Source: Apostichopus californicus (taxonomy: Eukaryota; Echinodermata; Holothuroidea; Aspidochirotida; Stichopodidae). Taken from it: DNA of 28,528 bases. The notes beneath the pieces are model-generated. The model worked only from the letters and a program-made list of their open reading frames with translations, did not search any database and was not told the DNA's origin. The stretch lies in assembly GCA_020650975.1 (NCBI GenBank), contig JAIPMN010021577.1:1-28528 (forward strand), in the 5' to 3' direction. Shown piece after piece: positions 1 through 9,650 of this stretch. Made by a program: the position numbers and the translations under genes. The number at the start of each line of letters is the position of its first letter. The first letter of the stretch is position 1.

Positions 1-162
1 AAATAACTAACACTCATCCTAATAGAACAAAGAAAATACCAATTTCAATACTGAAAACTGCATGTGTTGATTTTCGTGTTGGTTTACTGTGTAAAGGCCC
101 ATGTACATAAAGACAATATCTATATGCAGTGATCTAAATTAAATTCACTGTTTTATATAGAT

Positions 163-250
163 TTTCCTTCCACCACTTCCTCCCCTCCCACTCTCCCTCC
201 CCTCCCCCTCCCCTCCTCTCCCCCTCCTTCCCCCTCTCCCTCTCCCTCCC
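163..250. repeat. polypyrimidine (CT-rich) tract
   Basis: About 88 bases are almost entirely C and T on the plus strand, broken only by a few A residues. There is no fixed repeat unit; it is a run of short CCCTCC-like blocks. Such a tract can form triplex (H-DNA) and, on the minus strand, G-quadruplex structures. No gene lies next to it, so a regulatory role is not supported. Confidence 0.8.
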
Positions 251-960
251 ACGCCCTTTTGCTTAAATTTCTTCTTATTTTGTCACAATAACTTTCCCTT
301 CTTGTTATTTTCATTATGTCTGCCTATGTATCTGTTTACGTCAAGGTGGATATAAATTTTGAACCTTTGAGATCAACGTGATGGATTTATGTCTTCTCGA
401 GTTCTCACAGTATTTATCTTCGTGTAAGAACAACAACAACTGAACAATTCTCAAAACATGCAAGGTCACTTAGGAGGCATTACCCCTACATGGTCTCTAT
501 TAAAAACTTAATGTATTCTAAGATACAGAGATGCATAGGTCTTTGAACTTGATCAAGCGGTTTTACTAATCCGCACTGCGTGAAGGACATTAATCGCAGT
601 AGGGTGCACCGCCTCGTTATTATTTTGTTCCTGCGGTATATAGACCGACTGACGATAAACAAGATGACACAAATAAGCGATCGATACCATTAATATAATC
701 CGAGGCGTAAAAATCCATGTCTGAAAGAAGATATAATTAGTGTGGATTTTGGCAAAATTTTGGGATGATAACCAATATTCCTGTAGCCATGTAATTATTA
801 CTACATATGTATTAGTTTCATTTCAAATGAACAGTGAAGAAAAAGAAATGAAAAAAAAATTGGATTTGCTTCAAGTCACGTGATTGATACTGACAGGAAG
901 AAAAATGTCTGAATGACGAAACCACTAAGATGCAAAGAAATCATTCATTGCTATATAGCT
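251..960. other. AT-rich stretch, no gene seen
   Basis: I see no ORF of note, no splice-bounded exon, no transposon motif and no RNA gene. A few CpG sites cluster at 560-700, without any promoter element around them. Confidence 0.5.
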
Positions 961-988
961 AAAAGAAAAAAAAGAAAAAAAGAGAGAG
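961..988. repeat. A-rich/GA simple repeat
   Basis: Runs of A separated by single G residues end in AGAGAGAG, followed by a run of T from 994. This is low-complexity sequence with no unit long enough to be informative. Confidence 0.7.
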
Positions 989-999
989 TCATGTTTTTT

Positions 1000-1513
1000 T
1001 TTTCCATCAGATCGTTTGCACCTATATACTGAAAAATGAAATGATAAATTTATTAAAATTAAAATTGCTTGGCAATAGATACATAACTAATATATTTATA
1101 TGTACTCACTTGGTATTCTGTTAATTGCTCGTAAAGGTCTGAGCACCCTTATAGTTCGAATTGCGGATAGATTCAAGTTCATGGACTCCATATCAATTGC
1201 ATATTCCGCAATCCTACAAAATAAAAAGAAGGAAAAAACAAATATTGGAATGGTCAATTATCATTATTGTGTTGACAATCAACTATATCCCAAAGAAAAT
1301 GCAACGTATAATAGTAAATGTATGAAATACCGATAGTGTTTTGTAAAATACAACTTGAAAATGAAAAGAAATGTCAATCATCACATGCATCCATGTAAAG
1401 ATGACCGTTGGGTTTACTTATACTTCTACCATCACCACATTTGACCGATTCAATTACTTCATTTCCATGGAAGCTTGCATGGAATGCAATGTTTGCATTC
1501 AGAGCCCTCACAC
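1000..1513. other. AT-rich stretch, no gene seen
   Basis: Short frames occur at 1100-1336 (plus) and 1374-1559 (minus). Neither has domain-like sequence, credible splice sites or codon bias. I regard the interval as non-coding. Confidence 0.5.
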
Positions 1514-1554
1514 GGGGGGGGGGGAGGGGGGTGAAAGGGGAAGGTGGAAGGAAG
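1514..1554 (+). repeat. G-rich tract with quadruplex potential
   Basis: A run of 11 G is followed by A, a run of 6 G, then GGGG and two further GG groups separated by short loops. This meets the usual pattern of at least four G-runs with short loops, so the plus strand could form a G-quadruplex. Confidence 0.7.
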
Positions 1555-2024
1555 GGCAATTCAGCACCCTAGCATAAGGGAGGGACGTTGGTATGAAAGG
1601 ATCATGTTCATAGAACTGATTTACACCACATCACATAATATTAGTCTGAATCTAAACCTAATCCAGTTCTTACAATGCTGTCATTCTCCTCACCGTCTGC
1701 CTATATATAGATATTGTCATTTTATTGACTTATTATAGCATGAATCAGACAGTTTAATCACATGTACCATTTTCATGATATTTCAATACAATCCAATAAT
1801 TAAAATTATTTAGCATTCTATTAATTTTTTCAAATTCCATAACTATGGTTTACTCCAAATTTACAAAATTGTTTCGAGATATTGTAATCATTCTCCTCTA
1901 TATATTACTGGGATTTTATCTTTCTCTGTTTCAAATACCAGGATGCAGTAATACCATATAAAAAATTACTAACACATATACGCTAAAATGTTATTAAAAC
2001 ATTTTTATGGGCTCATATTTCTAG
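1555..2024. other. AT-rich stretch, no gene seen
   Basis: No motif or exon is recognised. The last bases (TTTCTAG at 2018-2024) could serve as a splice acceptor for the candidate exon that follows. Confidence 0.45.
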
Positions 2025-2377
2025 AACACGATCATGATGAGAATGTGCCTGCATGCTCTCAGGTTAAAAAATGAAATGATTGAGGACGTACCCAGGGAGA
2101 AACTGGAAACTGATGGCGAGTTTTTGATTTTTATTAAACCAAAAGCGTGCAAAATAAAAACACTTCATCAAATGTCAAGTGACTACCTTTGGTTTTTTTC
2201 TCTTTTTTTTTCCTTTTTCGACCGAATGCGCAAATATCTTTTGGAGAAAAGATCGCAAGTACATTCAACTTGTATGACCGATCATATGTTAGGGATTAGA
2301 TACGTGTCATGGGAAGTGTTAGCCTTGTACAGGCTTACGTTCTGGACAAGTCTGTACTTCAAACGGCTCTCAAAGAG
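2025..2377 (+). CDS. weak candidate internal exon, unknown protein
   Basis: The longest frame here that is not mainly simple repeat covers about 117 codons. Its left edge abuts a plausible acceptor (TTTCTAG just before 2025). Its right edge is a canonical donor-like AG|GTGAGG at 2377/2378, and the frame's own stop is formed by that donor. The predicted peptide starts with a leucine- and charge-rich segment and has no domain I recognise. A run of T at about 2190-2218 gives a phenylalanine-rich stretch (WFFSLFFSFFDR), which argues against coding. It is probably a chance ORF with fortuitous splice sites. Only the coincidence of both sites makes it worth listing. Confidence 0.12.
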
Positions 2378-3067
2378 GTGAGGCTACAAAACAGGCACAG
2401 GAAACATGGGCAGAGGGCGCTATTTAGCTTAATTTAGGTACTACACTAAAGGAAATGACAATCTTTCAAAATTTTTAAACTCTGGCATTGTGACGTTCAG
2501 AATTTTTGAAATTTGACGCTATCCCTATAATGGCTAAACTTCCATAACATTAATTGTAGCTTGTTAGCTTGCATTAACATGACGTTTCTTTTCATGTAAC
2601 CAGAAAGTAAAAGTCCAAAAACACTTGGCGGCTGTCTAATTAACTTTGTGCGTGAGATTTAAAACAGTTATAATATAAAGTGTCTGAGTGAGAAACTGTT
2701 TAGCATGGAATTAATTCATTTTCCACCCGTCCCATTAAAATTCGATTGGTGATAAAATCCAGGCGGGGTTTTAATCACTGCAATCCTTTTTTTGTTGTTG
2801 GAATAACTCTAGATATTACAGCAAGTTTAGTGAAAGTATGTGCCCAAAAATGAAAAACTGATTGAAGGAACAATGGCAGTACTATATATATTGAGGGGCA
2901 CTATGGTAATTTTCCATCTTCAACGACATCTTAAGCTAGTCTTAAATTTACTGAAAAACTGAACTATCCCTCTCAAACTTAAACAATCCACATACATTTA
3001 CTGTAAACCAATGATGATGATTATGAATGAAATGTGCAACTTTTTTGTAGTTATTTCAATACATAGG
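2378..3067. other. AT-rich stretch, no gene seen
   Basis: No ORF or RNA gene is supported. It contains one copy of the nine-base motif GAGGGCGCT (2413-2421), which recurs elsewhere in the window. Confidence 0.5.
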
Positions 3068-3198
3068 TTAATAATCACAATAACAACAATAGCAATAATA
3101 GTAATGTTTAAAAACAAAAACAATAATAACTATGAGGAATATAATAATAATAATAATAGTAATAATAACAATACTGATAATAACAATAATAATATACC
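3068..3198. repeat. degenerate AAT trinucleotide microsatellite
   Basis: AAT/AAC/ATA triplets dominate for about 130 bases, best preserved at 3140-3195. The overlapping frame at 3011-3220 is an asparagine-rich translation of this repeat and not a protein gene. Confidence 0.85.
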
Positions 3199-3290
3199 AT
3201 TTAAAAGCATTAATAATTAATCTAATATTTTCTAAGAAAAAATGAACAAACTTTGAACATAAGAAGTGTAGAAGATTAATGAATTACATG

Positions 3291-3306
3291 AATTAATTAA
3301 TTAATT
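3291..3306. repeat. (AATT)4 microsatellite
   Basis: Four perfect copies of AATT, which is self-complementary. It is too short to interpret. Confidence 0.7.
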
Positions 3307-3385
3307 CAAATTTATATTAAAGCTTTTAAGTTCTCAAGAAAAGGCTCCAGTATATTGTGTACCTCTTCTTTTCTATCTTTTTTGC

Positions 3386-3403
3386 TTTTTTTTTTTTTTT
3401 TTT
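3386..3403. repeat. poly-T run (18 T)
   Basis: Eighteen consecutive T residues lie within a T-rich stretch (3361-3420). It could be the A-tail of an old minus-strand retrocopy, but no retroelement body is visible beside it. Confidence 0.6.
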
Positions 3404-3879
3404 GCTCTTTTACTTTTTATATTTTCCATTAACAATGATCATGTTTGAAATAAAAAAGAAGAAGTTTATTTGTTCCAAGAAAATCTCATAACTTGAGAAA
3501 AATTGAAATAACGAAAGAAAAGAAAAAATTGCAGTATTGATAAAACAATGAGATGAAAGTTAATGGTTTGACACTCCAATGCAAAATGCACTTTCTTCCA
3601 CTTCCAACGGCATTGACCACGTTTCTACGAGTGCTACAACAACAAGTACTTAAGAGATTTGAAATATTAACAAAATGAGTTATTTGGGGGCACAAACAGG
3701 CTAAAAGTTATTTTCATGTTTCCTGAGTACTCATTGTTCAATCTTGACATGATTTGAAAGGAAATAGGACTGATTTGTTCAATTGTTATATTTAATTTTA
3801 ATTGTTTTTTCTTCATTTTCAAAATTTGACAATTACAATTTTTCTATGTTACTGGAAGTGTTGGGGCTTTGGTTGATAC

Positions 3880-3946
3880 TGAGGGCTGAACGATCTGAGG
3901 GCTGAAGATATGAGGGCTGGAGGGCTGAAGATATGAGGGCTGAAGA
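3880..3946 (+). repeat. minisatellite with core TGAGGGCTGAA
   Basis: The core TGAGGGCTG(A/G) occurs at about 3880, 3896, 3911 and 3933, with an extra partial AGGGCTGAAG at 3920. Most copies are followed by GAT or GATAT. Unit length varies (15-22 bases), suggesting repeated slippage of a short unit. Confidence 0.8.
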
Positions 3947-4646
3947 TCATCAAAGAAAGGTTTTCTAAATATAAACTCCTTTCCTTCCGTGGCAAAAAAA
4001 ATAAAAATTAAAAGTAATCATATATAATTGAAAAATGATCAGGATGAAATCAAAATAACCAGAATAAAAACAGACAGCTAAAAGAAAGAAACCTTTCACA
4101 ATCGTTACTGTGAATTTATTAGAAGGCTACACAATATTATAGAACAGCCTGCATTTTCATGCAGTGAAAATGATTTGAAGGTTATGACTTATAGTGTTAT
4201 AAGTTAATGTTACCCAGACTTTTGCATGTCTTTGGAAGATGATCTTACAACTCCATATACAATATCAATTGAAACTTCAGATACCTTTATTTTTTTTTAA
4301 ATTAAAACTTTCACTCATTTCTCAGTAAACTTACTACATTATTGATCGTAAATACGACATGGCGATATTACTAACTATTAAACCACTAAGATACAATTCT
4401 TTCTTCACACAGACTTTCTTTTCACAAATTACGAAAAGCATATTCTATTCCAGATTTGCTCTTAATCCTCGCCTCAACCCCCATCCGCCTCTCACACACT
4501 CCCAAGGATGGAAAAGTTTCCCTTCTTTAAGGTAAATTTATGGTCATGTCCATCTACAAGCAGAGATTGAAAGAATTTTATCTAACTTTAAACACAATTA
4601 GACAATGACTTTAGCCCTTTTAGCAAAAAACAAGTTCCTGCCAAAT
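3947..4646. other. AT-rich stretch, no gene seen
   Basis: No coding, RNA or transposon signal is recognised. Confidence 0.5.
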
Positions 4647-4705
4647 GCCACTGTAGATAGCGCCACTGTACAGTAGATAGCGCCACTGTAGAAAGCACCA
4701 CTGTA
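4647..4705 (+). repeat. short tandem repeat of GCCACTGTA
   Basis: GCCACTGTA or ACCACTGTA begins at 4647, 4662, 4682 and 4697, giving spacings of 15, 20 and 15. The first and third linkers are GATAGC and GAAAGC. The middle linker is longer (CAGTAGATAGC). The pattern reads as a 35-base unit duplicated once, each unit holding two cores. Confidence 0.75.
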
Positions 4706-4951
4706 CATCTAGCCAATATAATTTACCATGGAAGGCGAATGACAGGCTTAATTCAGCATATCCGCCTTCATTGCTATCAAAGAGCTATCTTAGATATATA
4801 ACAATCTTATAGATAGATTGATTTGATGTCTGATCTATGCATGCATCAATTGTTTTATCTTATTCTGCTCTTTTCTAAAGTTCATTTTAAATATTCAATC
4901 GGGTACCTCACTATATACAGACAGATTGTATATAATAGAGTGATATTGCAG
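4706..4951. other. AT-rich stretch, no gene seen
   Basis: No recognised feature. Confidence 0.45.
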
Positions 4952-4965
4952 ATTACCATGGCAAC
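4952..4965 (+). promoter_or_regulatory. RFX-type X-box match
   Basis: ATTACCATGGCAAC fits the published X-box consensus RYYNYY(1-3N)RRNRAC at every position, with a two-base spacer. RFX factors bind such sites upstream of ciliary and other genes in animals. No downstream gene start is visible within the next few hundred bases, so function is inference from the motif alone; one match in 28 kb can arise by chance. Confidence 0.3.
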
Positions 4966-5030
4966 AAAGTCACTGACCTGACTGGCAAATTTCAAAACAG
5001 CAGTCAGCTAATAGCTCAGTCACGCATTCA

Positions 5031-5048
5031 TCTCTCTAGCTAGAGAGA
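5031..5048. repeat. 18-bp perfect palindrome
   Basis: TCTCTCTAG followed directly by CTAGAGAGA makes a perfect spacer-free palindrome. It lies 66 bases after the X-box-like site. It may be chance expansion of a CT/AG repeat around CTAG. Confidence 0.75.
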
Positions 5049-5472
5049 ACACGTTACAGTATAGAGACACAATAATGTCTGAAATAGTCCAACTGGCAGT
5101 GAAGCCTATGCTTCTCTATGCTGGTATCCCCTAGCAACAGTACAGTGGACTTGTTTAAAGCTAGCATGTTTGCTATGCAACGCATGTTACAGTATATGTA
5201 TTGTACATACTACTATGGATGTTACTTGACATGTTCTGTGTTTTTTCCAAGACTCCATCTTGTTTTGTCCCAAAAACTCCACATTTATAATGCTGGAGCC
5301 TGACATACTGAGAGAGATTTCGATACGGTGGCTGCAAGAGCCATCTTGAGACCAGGGACAATTATACATGATCTCCCGGCCCCCTATGAGGACATCATTT
5401 GTCCTTACTTATTTTGTGAAATGTAATCATCCTTCATACCATATTTCCCCAGGAACCCTAAAAGACTCCAAC

Positions 5473-5600
5473 CCCGAAGTCGTAGCTCCGGACCCCGGGG
5501 TTGTAGCTCCAGACCGCAGGGTTGTAGCTCCGGACCCCGGGTTGTAGCTCCGGACCCCGGGGTTGTAGCTCTAGACCCCGGGGGCCGGTGTTTTAGCTCT
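5473..5600 (+). repeat. GC-rich 20-21-bp minisatellite (GTAGCTCCGGACCCCGGGGTT)
   Basis: GTAGCTC-type unit starts are visible at 5482, 5503, 5524, 5544 and 5564, with a degenerate one near 5592. Periods are 21, 21, 20 and 20. Each unit contains a CCGG site and most contain the palindrome CCCCGGGG or a variant. This is an island of very GC-rich, CpG-containing sequence inside AT-rich DNA. Alternation between 20 and 21 bases breaks any reading frame, so it is not a protein repeat. Confidence 0.9.
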
Positions 5601-5823
5601 GATCCCCTCCCCCCCTTCTCGTCAGGACTGACTTAATACTGTATACATTGTATGAATTTTTACTACTTGTGCTAAAAGTCTAATGTCTATGCTACTGATT
5701 GTAATAGTTTTACTTTAGTTGTTTGTCAAACAAATTACTGAAATTATACTGCATTTTCTTTCTCTGACCAATTTCTAATTGGTAGCAAGTAATTACCAGA
5801 TTACCTTAACTAAAACTACAGAG

Positions 5824-5850
5824 CCCCCCCCCCCTCCCCTCTATCCCCCC
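5824..5850 (-). repeat. C-rich tract (quadruplex potential on minus strand)
   Basis: A run of about 11 C, then CCCC, then CCCCCC with short spacers. The minus strand could form a G-quadruplex. Confidence 0.65.
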
Positions 5851-8509
5851 ACAAACCCCTGCTTATTTTCTATGTAACAATAACTAACACAATCATTGCA
5901 CGATTCCATATTCATGAAATAACATTCCTTACAGCCCTTTATTTTCCGTCTCTTCAGCTATATATACACATTTTTTATTTCTTTTTACTTGTTCCCTGCA
6001 CAAATACTTCCACTATCAAGAACAGTAAATTAAATTATCACACAACTTGATAATTTATGTGACATTATAACCCAGAATAGCTACCACCAAGTTTGTTTTT
6101 TGTTTTCCTTCCATTTTCATGCACGATTCAGAAAGAAAAAAGAGAGAAAAGAAAAGAAGAAAAAATGCTGAAGATGGATGAACTTGAAACGTGGAAAGAA
6201 GAGTTTTATGACCTCCCCTGATGAGAGCAATCACTTTCATCTTCCGAGCCCGTATCAATAATCTGGTTGATGGTGAAACGGTTGTAAGCCCGAGGACATC
6301 ATTTCAGGTGACCCAAATAAACGTGCGTGTCACCAAACAGAACTTTGAGGACACATTGTTAGATTAAGCGTAGGTTATCCGAGAGATTACCAGCTTGAGA
6401 AAATCGATTACTCAAATAGCGTGGCTGACACCTCTAGGTCCCGGAGACTTTAGTAAACGTTGTTGTTTTTTTTTGTGGAACTTGCACAGCTTCGTTATTC
6501 TTATGTTATGGATGTTACCAATCGTGCCAAATGACTTGAAAGGGATACATGTACTCTTTCAAATTCTGACCTTTTTGAAATTTCCTCCAAGCGGGGTGAT
6601 ATACTAAGAGATTGGGGCGAGAAACATGAGCAGGTCATTAGATTAACCGAGTGATAGTGATACCCTGGCGTTTTGAAACCGTCAGAAGATTCGACGAAAA
6701 TCGTCCAGCTTTTAAAACTGATTGCCTTTATGCATGACTGGAGAATCATATAACGTAATATTTATATATCAAAAATAAATGAACATGTATTGCCTAGAGC
6801 TACTATTTCTTGGAAATTATCTTTCTTGATCAGCTAGCAGACTAATTAAAGTTATCGAATACTAGGAATAATCAAGACAATTGATATCCCATTTAATTAT
6901 CTGAAAATCTTTGAACACCTGTTTACTCAGAAAGCAAGACAATGCGATCTTCATCAGTGACAGCCATCTCGTCGTCATTCTATTTCTCTCTCGAAAACGC
7001 CGTGATCTTCAAGAAGAGACAAACTTTGACTTTGACATTCACCAATATGGTTTTGCACCCCGAAGGGTTTTTTATGATAAGTAATATACAGAACGCCAGG
7101 CAAACATATCCGCCTTTCTGAGGCTGTCTTGGCACGGTGCGATGCCAGACCAAGTTTTTTTTTGACAGTAATGATCTCTTTTTTACCCTTCCAGTAGCGC
7201 TAACAAATTTGTTTGGCATACTGTCAGGTTTAACAGTTTGTTTTCCCGTAGCACGGCCCCGGTGACAGATAAACGGTAGAAAGTTAGTGGATAGGAAGAT
7301 TCAAAATGAAAGAAACAGGGTACAGGTAAAAAGAAAAAGGTGAAAGCTAAAAGGAACATTGTGGTACAGGGATATATCCTATATGTAGACTTTAATTGGT
7401 ACACATCTTACAATGTTCAAGCAATTGCCATAAAAGCAGATTTTTTGAGTCAGGTTTGGTCAGTTGAGGTGTTCACAGCTACTGTAGTTTAACCCCTCAA
7501 CAACATCTTTGGGTTGGATATATAACTAAGTTTCATCGATTTGTAATTTTGAGCAATAACGACGGTTTAAGTGCATTGATTATTAATTTGCTGGAGAACT
7601 GGTGACCTTACCGAAACAACTGTATGAACCCCTAACCACTGCATGGAACTAATACGGATATCACAAACAAGTATTCAAAACAGCCGTTAGACTCTAAAAA
7701 TATCTCAGTGAGCATAACTTCTCTAAACTTAGATATTCTATTTTGGATCCTTTATCTTTATCTTTATCCTTTCGCACATCCAAACATAGTCTATCGAGGG
7801 GCCCAGATGAGGGACCACTGGATCCCTGCTACCAATGACAATGCTTTGAATTAAGGCTGTTTCCCAAGTGGATTACATCTGTTAAACCTGCAGCCAGGAA
7901 AATACCACTATGGAATCGATGCATGCAGACTTTGCTATACAGTTACAGAATATTGCACAGTACGCAACTCAGATCTTAACCATGGGCGGCGGATACAGGT
8001 TATCAGCAGGAGGGGGATTGAGGGGGGTTTCTATCCTCCCTCCACCCCCCCCCCCAAAAATTGTGAGATGGTGCCTTTCTGAGGCATATTTAGGCTGTAA
8101 ATTAAGTCTATAATAAGATCTTTTGTACATGAAACGTTGTGCTATAATGGACTATTATTTTACACAGCTTTCTGAAAGTACAAACTATAGAATAATAAAT
8201 AGAATAAATTCATTGCACCACAGCCAATTAGCTAACGTTGATACAGGGGTTAATTTACAAGGGAATGTCTAGAACATTAGCGCCCAACGAAGCTATATAC
8301 ACTACCAGTGAAAACGCAGAATATTTTGCTTAACACTTTTTTCCTCTGTTTTCTTTGTTCTAATACAATCTTGTTCTAATTAATCACTTCTTTGCCCTTT
8401 GTAATCTCGTTTAATTGAATTCTCATTTCATTTGTCTGTTCCTTAATTTTGCTTATATATAACATTATATACATATATGTCAAATTGCATATTAATGAGC
8501 CTATCCCAT
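5851..8509. other. 2.7-kb stretch without a supported gene
   Basis: Several 60-80-codon frames occur (for example 6395-6607 plus, 6501-6749 minus, 6980-7219 minus), none with recognisable domains. A mildly CpG-rich patch lies at 6940-7270. A TATCTT repeat lies at about 7750-7770, and 11 C occur at 8045-8055. I recognise no transposon here. Confidence 0.5.
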
Positions 8510-8528
8510 AATTATTATTATTATTATT
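8510..8528. repeat. (ATT)6 microsatellite
   Basis: About six ATT triplets lie just upstream of the LINE 3' end at 8570. It may be the tail of an older insertion into which, or next to which, the later element landed. Confidence 0.7.
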
Positions 8529-8569
8529 GATTGGGACAGCTAATGTTTGATGTCCCTGTAATACATAGT

Positions 8570-8833
8570 GCATCAGTTTCAAGTCAAAGCTGAAAACCTA
8601 CCTATTTAGACAGCATTACTGCAATATATAAACTGTGTATTCAACTCTATTCATGTGCAGTACTCTAACACACTCAAACGTGCATGCTTTTTATTCTTCA
8701 TACTCATCTATATTGTATTTTATTCTGCAGTTTTACTACATATTATGTGTCATTTATTTTTTTACTGTTACATAGCGTTTTAGAGCACTTTTGTGGATTT
8801 TACGCTTTATAAAATAAATTATTATTATTATTA
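8570..8833 (+). mobile_element. LINE (CR1/L2-like) 3'-end fragment
   Basis: From 8578 the translation reads FKSKLKTYLF, the usual last motif of CR1/L2/Jockey-type non-LTR reverse transcriptases. A stop follows shortly after. The remainder reads as 3' UTR and ends in a TACGCTTTATAAAATAAA-type terminus followed by an ATT microsatellite (8818-8833). That layout (end of RT, short 3' UTR, trinucleotide tail) is typical of 5'-truncated copies of these LINEs. The tail sequence differs from the element at 9193-9650, so it is probably another subfamily. Family-level naming is inference. Confidence 0.65.
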
Positions 8834-9192
8834 GTTTCATATTTTCTGTGATAGCATCTGATTGATCAAGTATTAGCAAGAGGAACCAAAAGTGCTTGAG
8901 CAAAAATTTGGTACTTCATTACAAAGTTAGCTAATTATATCAAAACTACCTGTATTAACAGGAATAGGTTTATAAAAGTACATGTATGATAATTAACAGA
9001 ATGAGTTTAGTTTTCACCTCCCAAAATCACAGCAGAAATGATCAAGTTATATTATTAAGATCAAAGGTTTGGAACTTACACAAAGATTACATTCTTTAAT
9101 GGATTGGAAGATCCATATTTACATTCGATATTGAAAGCACATGTATAGTCCCCTTTGTTAGTGGGAGACTGGGCATCCATGCAATTATGTGT
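8834..9192. other. AT-rich spacer between two LINE fragments
   Basis: No coding or RNA signal is seen. Confidence 0.5.
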
Positions 9193-9650
9193 TAATAATA
9201 ATAATAATAATAAATGAGCCTTATATAGCGCCAAATCAGTAGACAAAAGTCACTGCTCAAGGCGCTTTACAAAGAAAGTAAATTAATTTACAAAAGAACA
9301 AGTGAAAAGATGGGTCTTAAGTAGACTTTTGAATGTAGAAAGTTTAGAGCATGTTCGAATGTGATCTGGTAAATTGTTCCAGAGATAAGAGCCAGAGTAT
9401 TCGAAGCTTCTGTAACCATAGGTCTTCAAGTGGGTTTAGGGAGAGTTAAATACAGTTTGTTGGACGAACGAAGTGTGCGAGTTGGAATATATGGCAAGAA
9501 AAGTTGCGACAGGTACACAGGCCGTTCCAGATGATGAGCACAAAAGGTGAAAAGAAGTAGTTTATACTGAATTCTGTAGCTGATAGGAAGCCAGTGAAGT
9601 TCCTTTAGAAGTGGAGTGGTTCGGCATTTTCTTCCCTTCCTTTAATATGA
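9193..9650 (-). mobile_element. 5'-truncated LINE with reverse-transcriptase C-terminus, minus strand
   Basis: On the minus strand the segment encodes the C-terminal end of a non-LTR reverse transcriptase. Motifs in order are TTPLLKELHWLP (complement ends at 9585), YRIQYK, PYIPTRTLRSSNK, then GYRSFEYSG, LWNNLPDHIR and FKSLLKTHLF, followed by a stop. These are the conserved tail motifs of CR1/L2/Jockey-like elements. A one-base deletion at about 9434 relative to the second copy at 23.8 kb shifts the frame between the RSSN and WNNLP blocks, so this copy is dead. The 3' UTR ends in GGCGCTATATAAGG and an AAT/ATT tail at 9193-9213, typical of LINE 3' termini. The upstream boundary near 9650 is approximate, because a stop appears there in frame. 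Confidence 0.85.

Noticed and set aside
3011..3220. Asparagine-rich ORF
   Set aside because: AAT/AAC microsatellite read in one frame; no flanking coding evidence.
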